From Collinsella sp. (GTDB lineage: Bacteria > Actinomycetota > Coriobacteriia > Coriobacteriales > Coriobacteriaceae): 36,152 nt of DNA. The stretch is from positions 1 to 36,152 of the forward strand of contig JAHAGQ010000022.1 in NCBI GenBank assembly GCA_018373675.1, in the 5' to 3' direction. Below the pieces are notes generated by a model. That model was not told the origin of the DNA, ran no database searches, and saw only the letters and a list, made by a program, of their open reading frames with translations. Made by a program: the position numbers and the translations under genes. Of this stretch, positions 7,845 to 14,793 are shown in pieces (position 1 is the first letter of the stretch; each line of letters opens with the position of its first letter).

Positions 7845-9734
7845 ATGAACGGAGTTTTGCTCATGGTTGTGGCCGCGGCGGTGCTCGCCTGCGGCTATCT
7901 GGGCTACGGCCGCTGGCTGGCCAACAAGTGGGGCGTTGACAAAGAGGCCCTCACGCCGGCCAAGCGCATGAAGGACGGCAACAGCTTCTCGCCCGTCTCC
8001 GCCTTCACTGCGTTTTCGCACCAGTTCAGCTCGATCTGCGGTGCTGGCCCTGTCACGGGTACGATCGTCGCCATGGCCTTTGGCTGGCTGCCCGTCGTGC
8101 TCTGGGTCCTCGTCGGCGGCATCTTCTTTGGCGCCGTCCACGACTTTGGTGCCCTGTACGCTTCGATGAAGAACAACGGCAAGTCACTCGCTCAGCTCAT
8201 CGAGAAGTATATCGGCAAGACCGGCCGTCGCCTGTTCCTGCTGTTCTGCTGGCTGTTCTGCATCATCGTCATCGCCGCCTTCACCGACATGGTCTGCAAG
8301 ACGTTCATGTTCACCCCGGCCGTTGACGCTTCTGGTGCTGCTACCGGTGCCATCGACTTCACCAAGTCCTATGCCGCCGGCTGCGCTGGTACCATCTCCA
8401 TCCTGTTCACCTTCGTCGCTATCGCCTTTGGTTGGGCCCAGAAGAAGTTCAACCTTACCGGTGCTGCCGAGTTCGTCACCGGCGTGGTCCTCATGGTTCT
8501 CATGTTCGCCGTCGGTATGCAGTTCCCGGTCTACCTGGATAAGTTCCAGTGGTTCGCCGTCGTCATGGTCTACCTGGTCTTCGCTGGCGCTATGCCCATC
8601 CAGATGCTCAAGACCCCGCGTGACTACCTCACTTCCATCATGATGATCGTCATGATCGTCTGCGCTGTCCTCGGCATCGTCGTCCTGGGCGTCAACGGTC
8701 AGGCCACTATCACCGCTCCGGTCTTTACCGGCTTCTCCACTGCCTCCGGCATGATGTTCCCGGTCCTGTTCGTCTCCGTCGCTTGCGGTGCTCTCTCCGG
8801 TTTCCACAGCCTCGTTTCTTCCGGCACCTCTTCTAAGCAGGTCGAGAAGGAGCAGGACGCCGTCAAGGTCGGTTACGGCGCCATGATCGTCGAGTCCTTC
8901 GTCGGCATCCTTGCCATCATCGTCGCCGGCATCATGTTCTCCGACATGAACACCGCCGGTACCGGCGCCCTCAACGCCGGTGTCGCTTCCACCCCGTTCC
9001 AGATCTTCGCCGCTGGCATCTCCCGCGGTATGCAGGCCTTCGGTGTTGACGGCACGCTCGCTACCGTCTTTATGACCATGAACGTCTCCGCTCTGGCCCT
9101 GACCTCGCTCGACGCCGTCGCCCGCATCGCCCGCACTTCGTTCTCCGAGTTCTTTGCCGAGACCAACGACGCCCTGGCCATCGAGTCCAAGGCCGGCTAC
9201 ATGAAGGTCCTCGGCAACCCCTGGTTCGCCACGGTCGTCACCCTGCTTCCCGGTCTCGCCCTCGCTTTTGGTGGCTATGCCAACATCTGGCCGCTCTTTG
9301 GTGCTTCCAACCAGCTGCTCGGCGGCATGACCATGATCACCCTCGCCGTGTTCTGCAAGTGCACCGGCCGCAAGGGCTGGATGCTCTACGTGCCCGTCGT
9401 CTTCCTGCTCTGCTGCACCTTCACCTCGCTGGTCCAGAGCGCCATGGGCTGCATGGCCGCTGTCCAGGCTTACGGCTTCTTCGGCACCATCCCGGCTACC
9501 GCCACCACGGCCGCCGTCTCCGTCGCCGCTACCAAGGGCCTGCAGCTTGTCTTCGCCGTCCTGCTGATGGTCCTGGGCCTCATCGTCGCCGTCAACTGCC
9601 TCAAGGAGTTCTTCGGCAAGGAGGCTGGCTCCATGCCTGATGAGGAGCCCGAGTGGTCCGAGATGGGCAAGGCCGAGTACGGTCGCGCCGCTGCCGCCGA
9701 GGCTCCCGCCGACGCCGAGGCCGCCAAGGCCTAG
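7845..9734 (+). CDS. cstA: CstA-family transporter (carbon starvation protein; pyruvate/peptide uptake)
   Basis: This is a large inner-membrane protein with many hydrophobic segments (about 15 or more) over 629 residues. The N-terminal part shows family features (YGRWLANKWGVD, FSSICGAGPVTGTIVA, GAVHDFGALYAS), and FSEFFAE and LFGASNQLLGG come later. CstA and its relative BtsT/YjiY import peptides or pyruvate; the exact substrate here is not readable from sequence. AGGAGG at 7832-7837 supports ATG 7845. The C-terminal tail is acidic and Ala-rich (AAAAEAPADAEAAKA). Codons end overwhelmingly in C, unlike neighbouring genes, which suggests high expression. The leader with an Ile/Val-rich peptide and a terminator suggests control by branched-chain amino-acid supply; pyruvate is the precursor of valine, which would make sense of this. 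Confidence 0.88.
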   Translation: MNGVLLMVVAAAVLACGYLGYGRWLANKWGVDKEALTPAKRMKDGNSFSPVSAFTAFSHQFSSICGAGPVTGTIVAMAFGWLPVVLWVLVGGIFFGAVHDFGALYASMKNNGKSLAQLIEKYIGKTGRRLFLLFCWLFCIIVIAAFTDMVCKTFMFTPAVDASGAATGAIDFTKSYAAGCAGTISILFTFVAIAFGWAQKKFNLTGAAEFVTGVVLMVLMFAVGMQFPVYLDKFQWFAVVMVYLVFAGAMPIQMLKTPRDYLTSIMMIVMIVCAVLGIVVLGVNGQATITAPVFTGFSTASGMMFPVLFVSVACGALSGFHSLVSSGTSSKQVEKEQDAVKVGYGAMIVESFVGILAIIVAGIMFSDMNTAGTGALNAGVASTPFQIFAAGISRGMQAFGVDGTLATVFMTMNVSALALTSLDAVARIARTSFSEFFAETNDALAIESKAGYMKVLGNPWFATVVTLLPGLALAFGGYANIWPLFGASNQLLGGMTMITLAVFCKCTGRKGWMLYVPVVFLLCCTFTSLVQSAMGCMAAVQAYGFFGTIPATATTAAVSVAATKGLQLVFAVLLMVLGLIVAVNCLKEFFGKEAGSMPDEEPEWSEMGKAEYGRAAAAEAPADAEAAKA

Positions 9735-9776
9735 TCGGTCGGACGGGTTGAATCTCCCATCCATTTGACTCGGAAA

Positions 9777-9812
9777 GACCGGGTCCGCAACGACGCGGAC
9801 TCGGTCTTTTTT
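9777..9812 (+). terminator. terminator after cstA
   Basis: The 12-bp stem GACCGGGTCCGC/GCGGACTCGGTC (one G-T pair) has a 6-nt loop and is followed by six T. Confidence 0.88.
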
Positions 9813-9891
9813 CATGCGAAAGCGGGTGACGCTCGAGTGTTCTCGCAGATGTTTTGCGTGGATAAGGGCGCGCGTTGTACCATATAGACGT

Positions 9892-9905
9892 ATATGTGTA
9901 CATAT
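9892..9905. promoter_or_regulatory. palindrome upstream of the JetD-like gene
   Basis: ATATGT-GT-ACATAT forms a dyad just before the ribosome site of the gene at 9918. A possible -10 (TACCAT) lies just upstream. It may be an operator, perhaps for the gene's own helix-turn-helix domain; this is a guess. Confidence 0.3.
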
Positions 9906-9917
9906 GAAAGGGGCCCC

Positions 9918-12101
9918 GTGGCCAAGACGGTATATTCCGATAATCAAAACAATGTCGATGCTTTGGCTGAGCGCCTGAGCAGCCAGACGTCGCTTTCTGC
10001 CGAGCGCGCCAAGCTGGTTGCCTACGACCTGCTCTGCCGCAAGGCGCTCAAGATTAAGTCGAGTGCGCTGGCGCAGATTTTCCGCTCCGTCGATAAGGAG
10101 TGCGACACCAAGGCGATGCGCGATGAGCTTATCGCGGCAAAGATCGTGACCAAGATCGAGGGTAGCGGCATTAACGGGCGCCCGGCGTTCTATACCATCA
10201 ATGCCGAGATCCGCGATGCCCAAGAGCAGCCTGCCGAGTCCGTCGAGGGTTTTGTCGTCGAGGATTCCGCTGACGTGCCTGCTGTGGAAGAAGCTGCTCC
10301 GCGTGAGCATGTCGATACCGATGAGTTGCTCGATGAGAACGTCGTGCGTGCCTTTACGGCCAAGGCAGGACGCGGCGGTTTTGGCGGGGGTGGCAAGCGC
10401 GATGCGCAGCGCCGCGCCCAGCAGGAGCGCTTCCGTCGCGCCGTTGCTCGAAAGGGTGAGACGGATGCTGAGGCTGTTGAGACCGAGGTTGCTGCCGAGT
10501 CGCAGAAGCCCGCGAGGGAGCAAAAGCCCGTGGAGGCCCAAGAGCCCAAGCGTCGTCGCGGTGCTCACTTTAAGACTGCACAGCAGGATGCCGCGCGTGA
10601 GGTTGAAGAGTCTTCTGAGGTTGCAGACGATGTTGAGGAGTCTGACAAGAAGGCTCCGGGTTCGTGTCGTCCCGGCCGCGGTTTTGCGGGGCGCGCGTAT
10701 CCCGTAAGGCGTCAGGAGAAGAGCGAACCGGCTTCGACCACTCAGGGCGAGAAGGACGAGAAGGCCGTTGAGCCGGTGGCTCGCGAGCAAAAGCCTGTTG
10801 AGCCGCAGCTTGAGGTTGATGCCGAGGCCAAGGGCCAGCAGCCTACTGATGAGCAGACGGAGCAGGGCGCGTCGAGCAAGCCTCGCCGCCGTCGCCATCG
10901 TGGGGGCCGCAGTTCCCATGCCGAGACTGCGGCCGAGAAGACCACGCCGCAGAACGAGGATGCGAAGGCCGAGGTTTCTTCGGGGCAGTCTAAGCGCCAG
11001 CCGGCGAAGGAGAGCAAGTCCAATCGTCCGCAGAAGCAGGCGTCTATGCCGAAGCGCGAGCGCAATTCCCAAGGCGATTCTAAGCGCAAGTCTCAGAGGA
11101 AGCCGGAGTCTGCCGCAGCAGATACTGCTGCCCAGCAGCCCAAGTCGGCCGTTCACGGCGAGGCCTCGGCGTTTGCCCTTGCCCGCGTTTTAGGCAGGCA
11201 GCTGCTCAAAGTTGTCCCTACGCCCACGGCGCTCTCTAAGATCAAGGAGCAGCAGACACAGATCGTAAAGGTCGAGGGCAAGGACGGCAAAAAGGCTCCG
11301 CAGCGCACTCAGCACAACGAGATGTCCAACCGCAAGATTGCCGAGGAAATCGCAATCATCCAGGCTTGGATCGAGCAGAACCGAGGTGCCGATACGCCGG
11401 TTGCCTCGCGCCGCCAGCGTGCCTACCAGATCTTTAACGACGAGAAGGCTTTTGACGGCAAGCACGGTGAGCGCTTGATCAGGCGTATGACCGAAAAGGG
11501 CATCAGCATGCAGGCGATCAAGGTCGCCCCCAATCGCCCCGTGCACTTTACGGGCTTCTTTACGCTGGGCGCCGACAAGCCGTTCATTATGGTCGAGAAC
11601 CTGGACACCTACGACGAGATCGTCAAGCTGCTGCGTGGCCGCAAGCACGCCAAGCTCTTTGGCATCAAGGTGGGCGGCGTGATTTTTGGCGGCGGATGCA
11701 AGGCGAGCGTCTCGCATGCCCTGGACGATTATCTGGCTGAGATTGGCTATCGCTTTAACTACGTCTACTACGTAGGCGATATCGATCGCGAGGGCGCGCG
11801 CATCGTCGAACAGGCTCGCAATGCCAATGTGGTTGAGATTCGCCTGCATGCCGGCATGTACCGCGCCATGCTCGCCGAGCATAAGCGTCGCGTGAAGGCC
11901 GGCGGCGAGTGCGAGCCCGCGGCTGCCAACCAGGGCGTGCCGCAGAACCTGGCAGCGACGATCAAGGATCTGCCCATGGTTACGCGCGTGCAGTTCCGTA
12001 ACGTGCTACGTGAAGGCGGGCGCATTCCGCAGGAGATTCTGATGACCGCAGACTATCGGGATGGCGACTCGGGAAGCTTCGACCGCATGCTGAACAATTA
12101 G
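9918..12101 (+). CDS. JetD-like Toprim protein with N-terminal winged helix and long charged linker
   Basis: I chose GTG 9918 (MAKTVYSDNQNN), which has AAAGGGG four bases upstream; an ATG at 9894 lacks a ribosome site. The protein has 727 residues. About 1-100 looks like a winged helix-turn-helix (RKALKIKSSALAQIF; GRPAFYTINAEI). About 105-430 is a low-complexity linker rich in Glu, Lys, Arg and Ala, with repeated REQKPVE and an RRRRHRGGR block at 323-331. The C-terminal 290 residues resemble JetD of the Wadjet plasmid-defence system (DUF2220, Toprim fold): RQRAYQIFNDEKAF (500-513), IMVENLDTYDEI with Glu560, a GG loop, and YYVGDIDREG with Asp621 and Asp623. Those acidic residues are the expected metal ligands, so a nuclease is plausible. 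No jetA, jetB or jetC gene is in this window. I assign the family by motif reading only; function is unknown. Confidence 0.7.
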   Translation: MAKTVYSDNQNNVDALAERLSSQTSLSAERAKLVAYDLLCRKALKIKSSALAQIFRSVDKECDTKAMRDELIAAKIVTKIEGSGINGRPAFYTINAEIRDAQEQPAESVEGFVVEDSADVPAVEEAAPREHVDTDELLDENVVRAFTAKAGRGGFGGGGKRDAQRRAQQERFRRAVARKGETDAEAVETEVAAESQKPAREQKPVEAQEPKRRRGAHFKTAQQDAAREVEESSEVADDVEESDKKAPGSCRPGRGFAGRAYPVRRQEKSEPASTTQGEKDEKAVEPVAREQKPVEPQLEVDAEAKGQQPTDEQTEQGASSKPRRRRHRGGRSSHAETAAEKTTPQNEDAKAEVSSGQSKRQPAKESKSNRPQKQASMPKRERNSQGDSKRKSQRKPESAAADTAAQQPKSAVHGEASAFALARVLGRQLLKVVPTPTALSKIKEQQTQIVKVEGKDGKKAPQRTQHNEMSNRKIAEEIAIIQAWIEQNRGADTPVASRRQRAYQIFNDEKAFDGKHGERLIRRMTEKGISMQAIKVAPNRPVHFTGFFTLGADKPFIMVENLDTYDEIVKLLRGRKHAKLFGIKVGGVIFGGGCKASVSHALDDYLAEIGYRFNYVYYVGDIDREGARIVEQARNANVVEIRLHAGMYRAMLAEHKRRVKAGGECEPAAANQGVPQNLAATIKDLPMVTRVQFRNVLREGGRIPQEILMTADYRDGDSGSFDRMLNN

Positions 12102-12104
12102 GGA

Positions 12105-12237
12105 CGCGTGGCCCCGGCGGGCCGGGCATTAAGTTTGCTGCTCTACAGTCCTGCACAAGACGAAGGCCACATTAAGTGGCCTTCTTTGTGTGCGGAACTC
12201 GCGACAAACTTAATGCCCGGCCCGCCGGGGCCACGCG
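12105..12237 (+). repeat. long palindromic element, copy 3
   Basis: Perfect 32-bp arms (12105-12136 with 12206-12237) flank a 69-nt core (12137-12205) that is nearly identical to copy 1, with only a few changes. The element starts three bases after the stop of the JetD-like gene. The arms are GC-rich and unlike those of copies 1 and 2, apart from ATTAAGTTT next to the core. Confidence 0.92.
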
Positions 12238-12310
12238 CCATTTTGTAGATGACGGCTCGCTTTTCGGAACTGGGCTGATAATTCTAGATGTAAGGCGCTC
12301 TCGGCTGATA

Positions 12311-12450
12311 TGGGACGGAGGGATTCCGCGTCCGCCTTTTCGGCGGCCGCGCCCCGCTGCGTCGCTTCGCTCCTTGCGTGCTGCGCTGGAAAACGCTTCG
12401 CGTTTCCTCAGCTCCGCACCCTTGCGGGTTCGAATCCCTCCGCTTGCCCA
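12311..12450 (-). mobile_element. MITE-like element with tRNA-like ends beside tRNA-Gln
   Basis: Two 11-bp inverted ends, CGGAGGGATTC (12316-12326) and GAATCCCTCCG (12432-12442), enclose about 105 bases packed with short GC palindromes (CCGCC-ttttc-GGCGG; GGAAAACG-ctt-CGCGTTTCC). TGGGACGGAGGGATTC at 12311-12326 is an exact 16-nt copy of the 3' end of the adjacent tRNA-Gln (12502-12517). The right end reads like a tRNA T-arm and acceptor stem pointing the other way. No transposase is present. It may be a small mobile or tRNA-derived repeat. A spurious open frame on the minus strand runs through it. Confidence 0.5.
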
Positions 12451-12451
12451 C

Positions 12452-12488
12452 AAGAAAGCGCCCTGGGCCGTTATGGGCTCAGGGCGCT
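12452..12488 (-). terminator. terminator after tRNA-Gln
   Basis: On the minus strand AGCGCCCTG (12488-12480) pairs with CAGGGCGCT (12465-12457), then TTCTTG. It lies 12 bases past the tRNA 3' end. Confidence 0.75.
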
Positions 12489-12500
12489 CAATTTTAAGGG

Positions 12501-12572
12501 CTGGGACGGAGGGATTCGAACCCCCAACAGCCGGCACCAAAAACCGGAGTTCTACCGTTGAACTACGTCCCA
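12501..12572 (-). tRNA. tRNA-Gln (anticodon TTG)
   Basis: The minus strand folds as a cloverleaf. The acceptor stem TGGGACG pairs with CGTCCCA and the discriminator base is G. The D-arm is AGTTCAACGGTAGAACT. The anticodon loop TTTTGGT on the stem CCGGT/GCCGG gives anticodon TTG. The T-arm contains GGTTCGAATCC. CCA is not encoded. It lies 38 bases downstream of, and in the same direction as, the gene at 12611-13516; a small hairpin (GTTGC-ccaaaa-GCAAC as read on the plus strand) sits between them. Confidence 0.95.
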
Positions 12573-12610
12573 ATGTGTGGTGTTGCCCAAAAGCAACTCG
12601 TTTAGTTTAC

Positions 12611-13516
12611 CTAATCTGCGAGGGCATCGCAAACGCCATCGAGCAGGCGTACGGCGAGTGTCTGCGCGTCGCTGGCCGTGAAGGTGCCGTTGTAGCGCGT
12701 CATGCCCGTGAGCTCAATGCGAATGCGAGCCGGCTTCTGCTGCGCGGCGACATTGGCAGTGCGGATGCGCTGGGCCAGGTTGTGGCACTCGGCGAGGGCA
12801 ATCGTGGCGCGCGGTGCGGCGTCGGCGGGCAGCTCATCGCTTGCGATCTCGAGCACTAGGTCAACGTCGGTTGGGACCTCGGAGTCGCAGAGCATCATGC
12901 CGCTGTTGTCGGTCGTTGCCGTGGCGATATTCCACATGCGCGACGCAACGCTGCGTGCGATGGGGTCCTCGCCGATAACGGCAATCTGGAAGCGCTCGAG
13001 CACGTTGGCGGCGCGAGCAAAACCGATACGGGACTCGGCTTCGGTGACCGAGGGCTTGCCCTCCCACACATGGTGCAGGCGGTTGATGTAGGCGTAGGTG
13101 TCCTGGAAGGCCATGCCGTCGGCAAACAGGCCGACATTTTCCTGGAACTGCTGCAGGGCGGCCTCGGTATGCGGACCAAAGTAGCCGTCGTCTTCGCCAC
13201 AGGCAAAGCCCAAAACGTTGAGAGCGCGCTGCAGGGCCTGCACATCGGCGCCATGGAAATTGGGCATGCGCAGATAGAGAGTGCGGTCGCCCAGCTTATA
13301 CGAAGCGTCTACAAGGGCGCTCCAGCAGGGGATATCGACGGCATGACCGGCAGCAAGGCCGCTGTCGAGCCTGAAGGTGCTGACGGCCTGCTCAGTGGTG
13401 GCTCCAAAGTACTTGTCGGTGACTTCGGCGGCATCAATCGTGTAGCCGAGCTGCAGGAGACGAGACTGCACGTCTTCGACGGCTGCTCCTTGCATGCCCG
13501 TTGTAATAGGTTCCAT
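12611..13516 (-). CDS. peptidoglycan-binding protein with two PGB_1 repeats and a possible degenerate amidase domain
   Basis: The 301-residue protein begins after GAAAGGGG on the minus strand. Two peptidoglycan-binding type 1 repeats occupy about 5-65 (VEDVQSRLLQLGY; DKYFGATTEQAVSTF) and about 85-130 (VQALQRALNVLGF; DGYFGPHTEAALQQFQ). There is no signal peptide or membrane segment, so it is probably cytoplasmic unless exported in an unusual way. Residues about 165-301 (ECHNLAQRIR; RIRIELTGMTRYNG; LAVRLLDGVCDAL) weakly recall an Amidase_3 fold without clear zinc ligands. That order, two binding repeats then an inactive amidase without a signal, is the layout of mycobacterial CwlM, a regulator of wall synthesis. 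The CwlM idea is inference. Confidence 0.7.
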   Translation of the reverse strand: MEPITTGMQGAAVEDVQSRLLQLGYTIDAAEVTDKYFGATTEQAVSTFRLDSGLAAGHAVDIPCWSALVDASYKLGDRTLYLRMPNFHGADVQALQRALNVLGFACGEDDGYFGPHTEAALQQFQENVGLFADGMAFQDTYAYINRLHHVWEGKPSVTEAESRIGFARAANVLERFQIAVIGEDPIARSVASRMWNIATATTDNSGMMLCDSEVPTDVDLVLEIASDELPADAAPRATIALAECHNLAQRIRTANVAAQQKPARIRIELTGMTRYNGTFTASDAQTLAVRLLDGVCDALAD

Positions 13517-13583
13517 GAACGAACCCCTTTCGGCGTACCATTCGTACTATTTGAGCGTCTGTCGGATAGACAACGCAAAGGGA

Positions 13584-13597
13584 TGCATAAACATGCA
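13584..13597. promoter_or_regulatory. operator-like dyad upstream of the PGB gene
   Basis: TGCAT-aaac-ATGCA is a dyad about 70 bases upstream of the minus-strand start at 13516. A similar TGCAT-tg-ATGCA dyad precedes the polyprenyl synthase gene. A shared regulator is possible; support is weak. Confidence 0.25.
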
Positions 13598-13654
13598 CTC
13601 AACAGTGTAGCAAGTTGTGCCTAAATACGCTGCTGACAGATTTTATAACCCCCG

Positions 13655-14680
13655 TTAGTTAAGGCGCTCCACAAAGAAATCTGCCATGGAGAGGAACAGC
13701 TCGCGTGCGTGCGGATCAAGCTCAACGTTCTCGATGGCCGCTTTGGCCTTAGCGGTCAGGTCGAGCGCGTAAGTGTGGGCGTAATCGATGGAGTCGGTCT
13801 CCTGGAAGATCTCCACGGCGCGCGCGAGCTGCGCGGGATCATCGGTGCCCGAGGAAAGAATCGCCTCGACCTCGTCGTGGTGGCGCTCATCAGAGAGGGC
13901 GTGTACGGCGACAAGCGTGCGCTTGCCCTCGGTGATGTCGGTGCGGAAGTCCTTGTTGGCGGCTTCCTTAGTGCCGACAAGGTTGAGCAGGTCGTCCTGA
14001 ATCTGAAAGGCGAGGCCTGTGTGTAGGCCAAAGGCGCGCAGCGCTTCGATTTGCTCATCGCTGCCGCCGCCGATAATGGCTCCGGCGGCAAGCGGCGTGG
14101 CTCCGCTGTAAAACGCGGTCTTGTGCGTCGCCATGTCCAGGTAGTCATCAACCGAGATATCAAAGCGCCCGTCACGGACCCAACCCAGGTCGAGCGCTTG
14201 ACCCTCGATGGTGCGGACGATCATCTCGGTAAGCTCGTGGAGCACGCGCAGCTTCACGTCGGACTCCAGCGTAGGGTCGTCGAGAACCGTCTTGGTGACC
14301 ATGGTGAGCGCCAGGTCGCCACAATTGATGGCAAGGCCCGTGCCCTCGGTAAGGTGCATGCAGGGCTTGCCTCGACGAAGCTGTCCGTTGTCGGCGATGT
14401 CGTCGTGGATCAGCGCGCCCGACTGGAAATGCTCGATGGCTGCCGCGGCGCTGCGGGCGCTCTCGAAGCTACCGCCCACTGCGGTTGCGGCGAGCATGCA
14501 GATAAGCGGGCGGTGGCGCTTGCCGGCGTTGGCCGTAAAAGCCGAGAGCGGCGCATACAGGTAGCGCTCGATATCGGCAGAGGTCGCCTGTCCGTCAAAG
14601 AACGTGGCCAGATAGTCGTTAATCTGGTCAAAGTGCTGGGCTAAAAAGCTGGTAAACGGACTGGACACGGGTTCTCGCAT
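13655..14680 (-). CDS. polyprenyl (isoprenyl) diphosphate synthase
   Basis: This is a trans-type prenyltransferase that condenses isopentenyl diphosphate with allylic diphosphates. The first Asp-rich motif is DDIAD (93-97), followed by the RRGKP loop; the second is DDLLN (229-233), with Asn in place of the last Asp. The helical fold is complete in 341 residues. I placed the start at 14680 (MREPVSS); an in-frame ATG at 14719 lacks a ribosome site, and the site for 14680 is itself poor (AGAAAGA immediately before). Product chain length cannot be read reliably, and IspA-, HepT- and IspB-like roles are all possible. Confidence 0.88.
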   Translation of the reverse strand: MREPVSSPFTSFLAQHFDQINDYLATFFDGQATSADIERYLYAPLSAFTANAGKRHRPLICMLAATAVGGSFESARSAAAAIEHFQSGALIHDDIADNGQLRRGKPCMHLTEGTGLAINCGDLALTMVTKTVLDDPTLESDVKLRVLHELTEMIVRTIEGQALDLGWVRDGRFDISVDDYLDMATHKTAFYSGATPLAAGAIIGGGSDEQIEALRAFGLHTGLAFQIQDDLLNLVGTKEAANKDFRTDITEGKRTLVAVHALSDERHHDEVEAILSSGTDDPAQLARAVEIFQETDSIDYAHTYALDLTAKAKAAIENVELDPHARELFLSMADFFVERLN

Positions 14681-14692
14681 TCTTTCTGAGGT

Positions 14693-14724
14693 TGCATTGA
14701 TGCAATATGCAGACAACATATTGC
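14693..14724. promoter_or_regulatory. nested dyads upstream of the polyprenyl synthase
   Basis: TGCATTGATGCA (14693-14704) overlaps GCAATATG-cagacaa-CATATTGC (14702-14724). Both are perfect dyads immediately upstream of the chosen start on the minus strand, so operator or mRNA hairpin roles are both possible. Confidence 0.35.
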
Positions 14725-14793
14725 CACATCAGGGCGTTTGGCGCGGCAGTTTTGGCGATTTAGGACAACGGGCGTGCGTTTGATGGAGTGTGC

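Noticed and set aside
8184..11156. A 990-codon open frame on the minus strand across cstA and the JetD-like gene
   Set aside because: It is antisense to two recognisable genes, has biased low-complexity composition (Leu/Arg/Gly, then Asp/Gly/Glu), and arises from the C-ending codons of cstA.
12311..12450. A second tRNA gene (serine-like with a long arm)
   Set aside because: Only T-arm-like ends are present, the T-stem has a mismatch, and no anticodon arm or matching acceptor stem can be found.
12172..12573. A minus-strand protein over the tRNA-Gln region
   Set aside because: The frame runs through the tRNA, its terminator and palindromic repeats; the translated sequence is a repeat artefact.
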